Of a stretch of 64,000 nt of DNA, positions 1 to 7,253 are shown piece by piece. Every line of letters starts with the position of its first letter. Position 1 is the first letter of the stretch. The stretch lies in the NCBI GenBank assembly GCA_049652385.1, contig JBASDX010000004.1, positions 1 to 64,000 on the forward strand, in the 5' to 3' direction. The DNA comes from DMER64 sp049652385 (GTDB taxonomy: Bacteria > Bacteroidota > Bacteroidia > Bacteroidales > UBA932). The position numbers and the translations under genes are program-made. Below the pieces are notes generated by a model that was not told where the DNA came from, made no database searches, and was given only the letters and a program-made list of their open reading frames with translations.

Positions 1-227
1 TTTTGTCCAATATCCAACAACCAGCCTTCGGGAATTAAGCCATCAAAAAACGGAAAGAGTACCTTGCTGTGGTATTCTTCTTCTGAAAGGGGCAAAGTTA
101 AACTGATAGGCTTCGCATTAGGCATGGCTAAATACTCCTTAGTGTATTGAAATGTGTAGCCGTTATCACCTTCTATTAAAACACCCGCAAACAGGTCTTG
201 AAAATATATGTTCGCCTGTCGGTTCAT
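1..227 (-). CDS. hipA: HipA-like kinase toxin, N-terminal part (cut by window edge)
   Basis: Reading leftwards from an ATG at 225-227, 75 codons are visible before the window ends. They match the N-terminal subdomain of HipA serine/threonine kinases: a beta-rich start, then LPLSEEEY and FFDGLIPEGWLL, the family's typical signature near residues 45-72. HipA phosphorylates a translation factor or tRNA synthetase and causes dormancy. The kinase core lies outside the window, so activity cannot be judged. The start overlaps the stop of the upstream HTH gene by 4 bp (ATGA), the usual hipBA arrangement with coupled translation. The family call is secure; intactness is unknown. Confidence 0.85.
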   Translation of the reverse strand, partial: MNRQANIYFQDLFAGVLIEGDNGYTFQYTKEYLAMPNAKPISLTLPLSEEEYHSKVLFPFFDGLIPEGWLLDIGQ

Positions 228-430
228 TCCACCCTGTCTTTATCAATTACACCTACTTCCTTTCCGAATAATGCCAATACATCATTGACTTTATCCAGCC
301 GTAACGTTTTCTTTCCTTGCTCCAAATCACGAACAAAACGCAATCCTACACCGGCATGTTTAGCCAGATCAACTTGCGTTAAATTCAATTCCTTGCGCTT
401 ATGCTTTACAAAATCTATGATAGAATTCAT
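224..430 (-). CDS. hipB: HipB-like Xre-family antitoxin/repressor
   Basis: A 68-residue Cro/CI-type helix-turn-helix protein (LTQVDLAKHAGVGLRFVRDL forms the HTH). It should neutralise the HipA-like toxin downstream and repress the operon. An upstream in-frame start at 460 would add ten residues, but that would place the first operator-like palindrome (434-451) inside the coding region. The ATG at 430 (MNSIIDF) leaves it just upstream, so I prefer 430. Order hipB then hipA with a 4-bp overlap is standard for type II HipBA modules. Regulation is probably autorepression through the three palindromes at 434-531. Confidence 0.85.
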   Translation of the reverse strand: MNSIIDFVKHKRKELNLTQVDLAKHAGVGLRFVRDLEQGKKTLRLDKVNDVLALFGKEVGVIDKDRVE

Positions 431-433
431 GTC

Positions 434-531
434 TATACCTTTTAGGGTATAAATATACAAAAATATTTAAAGCAACACCCTAACGGGTATAAATTATATG
501 AAAACTACTGAATTATACCCATTTGGGTATT
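434..531 (-). promoter_or_regulatory. Three HipB-type operators spaced exactly 40 bp
   Basis: Three copies of TATACCC-N4-GGGTATA lie upstream of hipB at 434-451, 474-491 and 514-531. The third is the best match; the first and second each carry one or two changes in the left arm. The start-to-start distance is 40 bp in both intervals, close to four helical turns, so bound dimers would sit on nearly the same face of DNA. HipB of E. coli binds several spaced palindromes in its promoter, so these are the likely autoregulatory sites. The assignment to this HipB is inferred. Confidence 0.75.
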
Positions 532-547
532 AAGTTTCTTGTCGAGG

Positions 548-676
548 TTATTCTTTGCAATAACCCGCCAATACTTTCTTCACTTCCTGCAGATTGAAAT
601 AATCCGGTTCAAAGTTATCGCCTTGCCACGGAGATATTTTCAGCATCTGCTGGTATCCACGAATTCCTCCGCTGTC
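548..676 (-). pseudogene. 3' fragment of a pRiA4b ORF-3-like gene
   Basis: About 42 codons read leftwards (SGGIRGYQQM ... VKKVLAGYCKE stop) match the C-terminus of the complete pRiA4b ORF-3-like protein encoded at 2185-3597, which ends in SGGISGYHEN ... VNKVLASYCKE. DNA identity over the last ~80 bp is roughly 80%, so this is a diverged relative and not a fresh copy. There is no start codon; the fragment runs into the 3' end of the abiEii-like gene. Together with the full gene it brackets the AbiE pair. It is a remnant without an expected product. Confidence 0.75.
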
Positions 677-1379
677 ACTCTTTCACTAAAACCGGAAATT
701 GCTGATAAAACTTCATAAGCGATATGCTCTCGGAACGCAATTTATGACGAACAAAATTTTTCGTTTCATTATCCATCAATTCACCCAAACCGTCAAGTAG
801 TTTTTTATCACTCATTGTCTCCAATTTAGTAATGCACTTATGCAGATACTCTGCTAGTGACATACCGGTCCTTTGCTCCACAATGGATTTGTTCAGTGGA
901 GTTTTACTGTTCATAAAAAACCAGCTATCAAAAATATCTCTGTTTGTGATAGTCTTCCTGTCCATTATAGCACATAATTTATGAGCAAACATGTCGGGCT
1001 TAACCATTACTTTTACATTTACACCCAGTAAGTTTTTTATTTCATATGTGCTGCCGAAATCTCTTTTTGAAATTTCAACTTTTAATTTTCTGTCGCCCAT
1101 CCCATAATCCAAAACAGCAATAATTCCATAAAACTTAATGGCTTCATCGTATATAGTTCCGTGCTTCGATAATATGCCGGTGATTTTATCAAGCACCTGC
1201 TTTTCTCTTGCCGGATCTAATAGATTAAAATCCAGATCAACAGAAAACCTGGGTAAATCATAAAAAAACATAAGAGCAGTTCCACCTTTAAAACCAAGTA
1301 TCCCGGCAAGTTCCAGATCTTCGTACACATCCTTAAGTATCTGAAAAAGATACAATCTATGTTTGTTACTATTTAACAT
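675..1379 (-). CDS. AbiEii-type nucleotidyltransferase toxin
   Basis: A 234-residue protein of the AbiEii/AbiGii toxin family (DNA polymerase beta-like nucleotidyltransferase fold), the toxin of type IV toxin-antitoxin and phage abortive-infection systems. Motif I is KGGTAL (31-36) followed by RFSVDLDF (44-51) with the metal-binding aspartates D48 and D50. Further on, DMFAHKLCAIMDR and RDIFDSWFF match the later family motifs with the conserved Lys and Asp. Related toxins add nucleotides to tRNA acceptor ends. The gene overlaps its antitoxin by 11 bp, as expected for one transcript. The length is slightly short for the family but all motifs are present, so it is probably functional. Confidence 0.88.
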   Translation of the reverse strand: MLNSNKHRLYLFQILKDVYEDLELAGILGFKGGTALMFFYDLPRFSVDLDFNLLDPAREKQVLDKITGILSKHGTIYDEAIKFYGIIAVLDYGMGDRKLKVEISKRDFGSTYEIKNLLGVNVKVMVKPDMFAHKLCAIMDRKTITNRDIFDSWFFMNSKTPLNKSIVEQRTGMSLAEYLHKCITKLETMSDKKLLDGLGELMDNETKNFVRHKLRSESISLMKFYQQFPVLVKE

Positions 1380-1935
1380 GTGCTAATAAATTTTGTACTC
1401 TTTTTTTTAACGCTATTGATTTATATGCTGGCATTATTTTGTCAATCAGTTGTGTATTTAAAGGCCTAAGGTTATCGAAATAAAAAACTTTATCCAGGTA
1501 CAGCATGTCAAGGAAAGCCCTTTCGGGTGTAGCTATGTTTACATGATTGCTATCCCTGAGAATGCCGGCAGTTTCCATTACTATGCTCAAATTAATTTTT
1601 CGATAACGTAATATACGATCATCAACTGACACCTCTCTTGATAGGTAACTTACACTAGTAATACGTGTGTCATATTGAAAAATAATACCTGATTTTTGGA
1701 GAACATATTCCAAAGATATATACGAGGGTGTATAAAGTATATTTGCTAATTCCAACGGGTTGTAACCAGGTTTAGCATAAATTCCTTTTCGAGGATTTAA
1801 AAGCCTGTTCGTTTTTACAAAATACCTCATCCGATCACTCAAATACCTGCTGTCCTCAAACGGAAAAAACATAGCAATATCGGCAATCTTAAAAACTGTC
1901 CTGGAATCTTTATATACTTCTAATAAAATACTCAT
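1369..1935 (-). CDS. AbiEi-type antitoxin / transcriptional repressor
   Basis: A 188-residue protein upstream of and overlapping the AbiEii-like toxin. Its N-terminal ~70 residues look like the winged-helix domain of AbiEi antitoxins (FKIADIAMFFPF ... RMRYFVKTNRLLNPRKGIYAKPGYNPLELAN), and the rest resembles the antitoxin domain (SYISLEYVLQKSGII, ATPERAFLDMLYL). AbiEi proteins neutralise the toxin and repress their own promoter by binding inverted repeats. Two ~23-bp inverted copies lie upstream at 2042-2064 and 2126-2148. The call rests on these motifs and on the toxin next door. Confidence 0.82.
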   Translation of the reverse strand: MSILLEVYKDSRTVFKIADIAMFFPFEDSRYLSDRMRYFVKTNRLLNPRKGIYAKPGYNPLELANILYTPSYISLEYVLQKSGIIFQYDTRITSVSYLSREVSVDDRILRYRKINLSIVMETAGILRDSNHVNIATPERAFLDMLYLDKVFYFDNLRPLNTQLIDKIMPAYKSIALKKRVQNLLAHVK

Positions 1936-2041
1936 TTATGTATTTGTGAACCAATAGCGGTAATTATTTCTGCTTTCAGTTCACAAAATTAGCATTTTAA
2001 TTCATAAATCAAGCTAATTTCATAAAAAAAATGGCACACTC

Positions 2042-2148
2042 CCAGATCGGATCTAGCGCGCCATTCAGTTTTTACAAAAACGCAATAGCCTGTTAATGTG
2101 ATACTTGGAAATTGCTAATAAAAAAGTGGCGCGCTTGATCCAATCTGG
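2042..2148. repeat. Pair of ~23-bp inverted repeats upstream of AbiEi
   Basis: CCAGATCGGATCTAGCGCGC (2042 onward, to 2064) recurs in inverted orientation at 2126-2148 with three mismatches. Short ATGGCACAC/TGGCACACC motifs sit beside both and again near 2161. The 249-bp gap between the abiEi-like gene and the ORF-3-like gene otherwise holds no gene. Known AbiEi repressors bind two 23-bp inverted repeats, so these are candidate operators, although they lie 107-213 bp upstream of the start codon, which is rather far. They could instead be ends of an old insertion or a folded terminator of the upstream gene. Confidence 0.5.
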
Positions 2149-2184
2149 CACACCAAAGAGATGGCACACCGAATGACAGGAGGC

Positions 2185-3597
2185 TTATTCTTTGCAGTAA
2201 CTGGCCAATACCTTGTTCACTTCTTGCAGGCTGAAATATTCCGGATCAAAACCATCTCCCAACCAAGTAAGGGTGTTTTCGTACTCCTCGTGGGTAGGGT
2301 CTTTAATTATATCCATGTTCTCGTGATAGCCGCTAATCCCACCACTGTCTTCTGTTGGGCAGCGCCGGGCTCCGTCAATACATATAAGAAATGGTATGTC
2401 GATTGACGAGTCGTTTATCACTTCCTCTAATTCAATAATATGGTACCAGCTGTCTCCAAAATCGTACAGATATTCAAGAGTATCCCCAATTTTTAATATC
2501 AAATCAGAAGCTTTCATGCCTTTATAGTCCGTATAGCCCCACTCTTCCCAGAAATCATCCGACTGGTAGCGGAAACTGTACTCCACTCCTTCTTTCACAA
2601 ATAGGTGCAAATGGCTGTTAGTCCATCCCATCACCGTTTGTATCACCACATGCAACTGAACCAGAGAAATGTTCCCGGGCACTATAAACTCCCGCCAAAT
2701 GGCCGGCTGAGCACCCTTCAGTGACATATGCAGTCGGTAAAGCGGCACAGCTGCCTCGGCCTCGGCCTCGGCATTGGTCTCGGCCCGATAACTGATTTTC
2801 CCAAAATTCCGGTCAATGGACAAAAGTTTGTCAAAGAGGGGTGTTTTTGCGACAGTTATTTGCTCCTGTTCTCCAAACCGATGCCTCTTATGGTAAGTAA
2901 TCAGTCCCAGGTTTTGCATGAACCGGTCGAGCGTTCTTGTATTGTAACAAAGCTGTGCGTACCTGCTACTACTTCCATGGGAGTTCTGATAGAAGTACCT
3001 TTCCGAGTAGAAGCGGGCATCTCTGGGCTGGTTGCCGTAGTCTGCCATCAAAAGCAGCGAAAGGCCAAAATTCCGTTGCCCGAGCGAACGGTCCTCAAAT
3101 AAGTCAAAATACGCCCAACTGAGTTTGTGCCCAAAAGTAATCAAAATTGATTTTAGCAACAAATACCTGTCTTTCAGCACCTTTTCACCCTCTTTGGTAA
3201 GGATTAGGGCATTGGAGCGTTTTTTTATGAGCCCCCCCATTTCTGTCAGGAGCCTGGTCAGAGGCACCGTGTACCAATCATTTTCAGTCCGTAGCCGAGC
3301 GATATTCTCCTCATAATAATGATCCGGAATGCCGAGTTTATAAATCCCGTGTACCACTGCTCTTGGGAGGTTGCCGGTAGCTGTGAGTTTGAGGGTTTTC
3401 GCTTCCCGGACGGTTTGGCACAGGGATGAGACCTGTCTGAACAGAGGAATCTGCATATAATCCTCATTGTCTATACGTTTCAAAACAATTGGCCCGTCTT
3501 CCAAAAAGGTCTTATGCTCAATCACTTCCAAAATATGCGCTTGATACAGCCAATCTTTAGACGTGCAATCTATATATTCTTTTATTTCTGCGTCCAT
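2185..3597 (-). CDS. Plasmid pRiA4b ORF-3-like family protein
   Basis: A 470-residue protein whose C-terminal ~175 residues are a pRiA4b ORF-3-like domain: LYRLHMSLKGAQPAIWREF, then LEYLYDFGDSWYH and the CPTEDSGG signature before the end. The N-terminal ~290 residues are not recognised. An alanine/glutamate run around residue 280 is encoded by a 6-bp tandem repeat (about 2753-2791), probably a linker. The molecular role of the family is unknown; members are common on mobile DNA. A diverged C-terminal relative lies beyond the AbiE pair at 548-676. Confidence 0.8.
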   Translation of the reverse strand: MDAEIKEYIDCTSKDWLYQAHILEVIEHKTFLEDGPIVLKRIDNEDYMQIPLFRQVSSLCQTVREAKTLKLTATGNLPRAVVHGIYKLGIPDHYYEENIARLRTENDWYTVPLTRLLTEMGGLIKKRSNALILTKEGEKVLKDRYLLLKSILITFGHKLSWAYFDLFEDRSLGQRNFGLSLLLMADYGNQPRDARFYSERYFYQNSHGSSSRYAQLCYNTRTLDRFMQNLGLITYHKRHRFGEQEQITVAKTPLFDKLLSIDRNFGKISYRAETNAEAEAEAAVPLYRLHMSLKGAQPAIWREFIVPGNISLVQLHVVIQTVMGWTNSHLHLFVKEGVEYSFRYQSDDFWEEWGYTDYKGMKASDLILKIGDTLEYLYDFGDSWYHIIELEEVINDSSIDIPFLICIDGARRCPTEDSGGISGYHENMDIIKDPTHEEYENTLTWLGDGFDPEYFSLQEVNKVLASYCKE

Positions 3598-3644
3598 AAA
3601 ACTTAAAAAAATAACTCGTTGGTTGAAAAATGGGGAGTATTAAA

Positions 3645-3693
3645 TTGAGCCCCACCAGGTACGAAATCGGGGGTAAAGTGCGCCTGGTGGGTA
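3645..3693. repeat. Hairpin repeat family A, copy 1
   Basis: A 49-bp sequence with arms CCCACCAGG and CCTGGTGGG (3651-3691), identical base for base to 5457-5505. The two copies are direct repeats on either side of the DUF4143 ATPase gene at 3831-5093. The rest of the 3598-3830 gap holds no convincing gene; a ~40-codon minus-strand frame without a start lies between this repeat and the ATPase stop, with short AGCGCTAT repeats near 3801-3828. The hairpin could act as a terminator or a REP-like element. Confidence 0.75.
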
Positions 3694-3830
3694 GGTTTTT
3701 CCATTTAGGCGGCCACTGCTTAATGCATCAATCTGAAGCATTGAGAACGCGACCATGCTATCTGCCAGAATCGTGGCCCGGTATCCTTTAGAGCGCTATA
3801 GCCTGTACACACACACAGCGCTATCATCAG

Positions 3831-5093
3831 TCACGGCTTAAGGCATCCAATAGGAACGACCAACACACCGTCATTACGCTTATAAGCGAATTGACCACCG
3901 GTCAATACCATTTTAAAAGAGGGTTGACCCACCTTGTCCGTATCAATTCTCTTCTGTAGAGTCATCAGATGTGTCGCAGCTTCTTCAATCTCACTGCTTC
4001 CCAATTTAACTTCCACAGGTGCCCAGCGGCCATCATGAAGACGTATTACAAGATCGGCTTCCAAATCACTTTTATCGTGATAGTGGAAAATAGCGCCATC
4101 GAGCGCCTGCGCATAAATACGTAAATCGCGTGTAGCCAATGATTCAAACAAAAAACCAAAATATGTCATGTCATCAAGAAGACTGTCAACATTGACATAC
4201 ATTAATGCCGCAGCAATGGAAGGATCCACGAACTGCCGTTTATCTGAAGTCCGGATGGCTGTTTTCGACCTCAACGATGGTTTCCAGGCTGGAATATCTT
4301 CAATCAGAAAAATACGACGCAACGCATTCACATAACTATACATGGTTGTGTCCGAAAAGCCTGTATCATTCGATTTGACATCGGCTAATACGGTGGTAAG
4401 CGGAGCCATTGTAGAGATATTTCGTGCATAGGATCGAAGGAACTGCCGTACTCTTGCCGGGTTTCTTTCAACATTGTCCACACGCTGCACATCCATGTTT
4501 ATAACAGCATCCACATAATTACGTGCCACTAAGGAATCACTATCGCCATTTACCACGGCTTCTGGCCATCCACCCCGGCATATTGCCTGAGCCAAATCAG
4601 GAATTGTCAACGTACTTTCAGCAACAACATCGGTCTCACCGGCAAACAGTCGCTCAAGAGAAACGCTGCCGTTTGATTCCTTCGATTCAAAAAGACTCAT
4701 TGGCCGCATCATCAGACGCGAAATCCGACCGGTACCGGTATGAGCCTTTACGCCGTCTTTAGGAACGGCCGAGCCTGTGAGAATAAACAACCCCCTTTCG
4801 CTGCGTTTATCGACCTCAAATCTAACGGCATCCCAAAGAACCGGTGCCATCTGCCATTCATCCAACAAACGGGGATTGTCACCCAGAAGCAGACGTGACG
4901 GCATTGTATCTGCTATCTTCAGATAACCCTGACCGCGGTCTGTATCTTGCATGTAGAGCACACTTTTGGCCACTTGGCGAGCCGAACTCGTTTTACCGCA
5001 CCATTTAGCACCCTCAATCAATACGGCACCCGAAGAAGCCAACTGTCTCAACAAAAGTGAATCACAAATTCTTGAAAGGTATTTATTTGCCAT
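3831..5093 (-). CDS. AAA_14 / DUF4143 ATPase
   Basis: A 420-residue ATPase of the AAA_14-DUF4143 type. The Walker A motif is GAKWCGKTS (28-36), Walker B is PRLLDEWQ (74-81), and a sensor-like ILTGSAVP follows. The C-terminal half is DUF4143, ending in EADLVIRL ... APVEVKLG, which resembles a PD-(D/E)XK nuclease core. The role of the family is unsettled; these genes are abundant, often multi-copy, in Bacteroidota and archaea. All key residues are present and the frame is open. The gene stands alone between repeats: three 23-bp iterons upstream (5141-5200) and identical 49-bp hairpins on both sides. It is not needed for polysaccharide synthesis and looks like accessory cargo. Confidence 0.85.
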   Translation of the reverse strand: MANKYLSRICDSLLLRQLASSGAVLIEGAKWCGKTSSARQVAKSVLYMQDTDRGQGYLKIADTMPSRLLLGDNPRLLDEWQMAPVLWDAVRFEVDKRSERGLFILTGSAVPKDGVKAHTGTGRISRLMMRPMSLFESKESNGSVSLERLFAGETDVVAESTLTIPDLAQAICRGGWPEAVVNGDSDSLVARNYVDAVINMDVQRVDNVERNPARVRQFLRSYARNISTMAPLTTVLADVKSNDTGFSDTTMYSYVNALRRIFLIEDIPAWKPSLRSKTAIRTSDKRQFVDPSIAAALMYVNVDSLLDDMTYFGFLFESLATRDLRIYAQALDGAIFHYHDKSDLEADLVIRLHDGRWAPVEVKLGSSEIEEAATHLMTLQKRIDTDKVGQPSFKMVLTGGQFAYKRNDGVLVVPIGCLKP

Positions 5094-5140
5094 CGTTACT
5101 ACTTAAAAAACGTCATGCAAAGATACATAAATTTTGTGCA

Positions 5141-5200
5141 CTTGTGTAGTTGGCAAGATTTTACTTGTGTGGTTGGCGAATTTTCACTTGTGTAGTTAGC
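5141..5200 (-). promoter_or_regulatory. Three 23-bp iterons upstream of the ATPase
   Basis: CTTGTGTAGTTGGC-like units begin at 5141, 5164 and 5187, a strict 23-bp period, 48-107 bp upstream of the ATPase start. Units differ by one or two bases. Two intact DUF4143 ATPases and one remnant in this window have short direct repeats in this position (see 51463-51508 and 55633-55691). I infer operator sites, possibly for the ATPase itself; the repeat sequence differs for each gene. Confidence 0.6.
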
Positions 5201-5261
5201 GGCAACTGCGCCATTGAACTCTTAGAATCGAGCTTCCCCTTATCAATGTGCAGGCTGCCTT
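5201..5261. repeat. Internally deleted copy of 73-bp palindromic element (E1)
   Basis: TTGAAC ... CGAGCTTCCCCTTATCAA (5214-5246), with flanks GGCAACTGC and GTGCAGGCTGCCT, matches the full element at 5548-5647 but lacks its central ~40 bp. The orientation is the same as the full copy downstream. It lies in the 557-bp gene-free stretch 5094-5650, which consists almost entirely of iterons and copies of two repeat families. Confidence 0.65.
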
Positions 5262-5285
5262 AAAACCTGTATTATGATCTGGAGG

Positions 5286-5505
5286 TCTTGAGCCCCACCA
5301 GGTGCAAAAACAGGGGTAAAGTGCACCTGGTAGTAGTTGTCAAAGAATATGAACTTTCCCAATCGCCTCATTCAAAGCATTTTAAAAAATCTTTGCCGAG
5401 TCTGATGAAAGCACCATGTGCAAAAACCCGGCAAAAGTGCGCCTGGTGGGCTGGTTTTGAGCCCCACCAGGTACGAAATCGGGGGTAAAGTGCGCCTGGT
5501 GGGTA
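5286..5505. repeat. Cluster of three more family A hairpin repeats
   Basis: Copies at about 5291-5333 (arms ACCAGGTGC/GCACCTGGT), 5411-5450 (degenerate left arm) and 5457-5505 (identical to 3645-3693). All have the same orientation and the middle sequence GGGGTAAAGTGC or a variant of it. No coding sequence is supported here. The clustering suggests a repeat-rich landing zone between the accessory genes and the polysaccharide locus. Confidence 0.7.
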
Positions 5506-5547
5506 AGAACGGGAAGCTTTTAATTAAGCCGAGGCTTTTCTTTTGGC

Positions 5548-5647
5548 GGCAGCTGCCCCATTGAACGGGGAAGGCCTCCCATTTGCTTCGCAAACGGGTC
5601 CCTCCCTCCGCGGGACGAGCTTCCCCTTATCAATGTGCAGACTGCCT
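5548..5647. repeat. 73-bp palindromic element (E2) with conserved flanks
   Basis: The core at 5561-5633 is bounded by TTGAACGGGGAAG and the inverted CTTCCCCTTATCAA, enclosing an imperfect palindrome with GTTTGCGAAGC in reverse complement. The same core occurs at 50174-50247, 54288-54360 and 55701-55773 (opposite orientation). It has no open frame of its own, so it resembles a MITE or REP-type element. It lies just downstream of the last gene of the polysaccharide locus and could also serve as a terminator. Confidence 0.75.
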
Positions 5648-5650
5648 GAT

Positions 5651-6220
5651 TCAGATCATTTTCCCGGCATCTTCCACAAACTTGGCAAGGCCTTTTTCGG
5701 TGAGGGGATGGTCCAGCAGGCCCAGGATGGGCTTGAGCGGGCAGGTGACTACGTTGGCCCCGGCTTCCATGCAGTCGATGATGTGGCGGGTATGGCGGAT
5801 GGATGCGTCCAGCCTCCCTACAAAGGGCGAGACGTACCTGGCACCGGCTTTGGCTGCCAGCACGGCCTGTCCCGCGTTGAAGACCAGCGTGCAGTTGGTG
5901 GGAATGTTTTTTGCCGAGAGGGCCTTTATGGCCTTGATCCCTTCCACCGTGCAAGGGATCTTCACCACAATGTTATAGTGTACCGAGGCCAGCTCCGCTG
6001 CCTCGGCAAGCATCCCGTCCAGGTCCGTGGCCAGCACCTCGGCACTCACATCACCGTCCACCATTTCGCAGATCTGCCGGTAATGCGCCAGGATGGCATC
6101 GTGCCCGCGGATGTTCTCGCGGGCCATCAGGGACGGGTTGGTGGTCACCCCGTCCAGGATCCCCAGGTCCCGCGCCTCCCGGATCTGGGAAAGGTTGGCT
6201 GTGTCGATGAAGAATTTCAT
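5651..6220 (-). CDS. Fructose-6-phosphate aldolase/transaldolase-like protein with internal deletion
   Basis: A 189-residue member of the FSA/TalC transaldolase family (MKFFIDTANLSQIREA, LDGVTTNPSLMA, NIVVKIPCT with the Schiff-base lysine, TNCTLVFNAGQA, YVSPFVGRLD). Family members are usually about 215-220 residues. Here GRLD joins directly to ASIRHT, so the stretch of about 28 residues that normally lies between them (DGM ... TEVLA, one helix and most of a barrel strand) is missing in frame. An (alpha/beta)8 barrel is unlikely to survive this, so the gene may be a pseudogene that kept its frame. It is the last gene of the locus, 10 bp after the epimerase. Confidence 0.8.
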   Translation of the reverse strand: MKFFIDTANLSQIREARDLGILDGVTTNPSLMARENIRGHDAILAHYRQICEMVDGDVSAEVLATDLDGMLAEAAELASVHYNIVVKIPCTVEGIKAIKALSAKNIPTNCTLVFNAGQAVLAAKAGARYVSPFVGRLDASIRHTRHIIDCMEAGANVVTCPLKPILGLLDHPLTEKGLAKFVEDAGKMI

Positions 6221-6230
6221 GATTTTTTTT

Positions 6231-7244
6231 TCAACGTAATGGGTTCTTGGGGGATAAGTACCATTGAATGAACTCAGAAATGCCTTTTTCTAATGATGTG
6301 GATGGTTTATATCCAAAATCACGTTCCAGTTTTAAAGTATCTGCGTAGGTTTGGTAAACGTCTCCGGGTTGCATTGGAAGAAACACTTTTTTTGCTTTTT
6401 TCCCAATAACTTTTTCCAAAGTCTCAATGAATTCCATAAGGGTTACCGGATGAGAACAACCAATATTGTATATACGGTTTTCTGGATCCTCGGGATGATT
6501 GTCAATAACTTTTGTCAATCCCTCTACAATATCATCTATATAGGTGAAATCACGGCTAAGATTACCGTTATTGAAAACTTTTATGGGTTCTTCACAGGAA
6601 ATTGCCTTGGCAAATAGGAATGGGGCCATATCTGGACGACCCCAGGGGCCGTAAACTGTAAAAAAACGCAATCCTGTAGTCGAAATACCATAAAGCCTGG
6701 CATAGACATTAGCCATCAATTCATTGGCTTTCTTTGTTGCCGCATAAAGTGATATAGGATTATCAACCCTGTCAGTTTCAGAATAAGGAACTTTTTCATT
6801 TGCACCATAGACACTGCTACTACTAGCGTAAATCAAGTGTTTAACTCCGTAATGTCGGCAACACTCAAGCAAATTGGCAAAACCCACCAAATTGCTATTT
6901 ATATATGATTCAGGATTTTCAATTGAATATCTCACTCCTGCCTGAGCGGCCAAATGACAGACTTTGTCAAAATGTTCCTTCTCAAATAATCTTGATAAGG
7001 CTTCCTTATCTTCCAAATTGAGTTTAATAAATCGATATCCCGGATATGTAGCACTTCGTACTTCTTTATTGTATTCAATTATATTAGGGTCAACACCAGT
7101 TTCATATAAACGAGCATTCTTAAGGCGTTGATCGTAATAATCATTTATACTGTCAATCCCTACAATATCATTATTGGCTTCCAGTAACCTTTTAGCTGCG
7201 AAAAATCCAATAAAACCTGCTGTACCTGTAACCAGAATCTTCAT
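6231..7244 (-). CDS. UDP-glucuronate 4-epimerase-type SDR (copy 1)
   Basis: A 337-residue extended SDR converting UDP-GlcA to UDP-GalA (family assignment by pattern). NAD binding GTAGFIGFFAA is at residues 7-17, SSSSVYG follows, the catalytic YxxxK is in SLYAATKK, and the family's GLRFFTVYGPWGRPDM is intact. It lies 9 bp downstream of ugd copy 1, which makes the substrate. Two more ugd plus epimerase pairs occur in this locus (14687-17085 and 41466-43829). The protein copies are clearly diverged, so they are not a recent tandem duplication. Confidence 0.85.
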   Translation of the reverse strand: MKILVTGTAGFIGFFAAKRLLEANNDIVGIDSINDYYDQRLKNARLYETGVDPNIIEYNKEVRSATYPGYRFIKLNLEDKEALSRLFEKEHFDKVCHLAAQAGVRYSIENPESYINSNLVGFANLLECCRHYGVKHLIYASSSSVYGANEKVPYSETDRVDNPISLYAATKKANELMANVYARLYGISTTGLRFFTVYGPWGRPDMAPFLFAKAISCEEPIKVFNNGNLSRDFTYIDDIVEGLTKVIDNHPEDPENRIYNIGCSHPVTLMEFIETLEKVIGKKAKKVFLPMQPGDVYQTYADTLKLERDFGYKPSTSLEKGISEFIQWYLSPKNPLR

Positions 7245-7253
7245 AGTGAATAA

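Noticed and set aside
431..460. Upstream start codon for hipB
   Set aside because: It would put an operator-like palindrome inside the gene, and the added residues are not typical for HipB.
5543..6271. Plus-strand open frame (242 codons) over the aldolase gene and repeat E2
   Set aside because: Shadow of the conserved aldolase reading frame; its start lies in the palindromic repeat.
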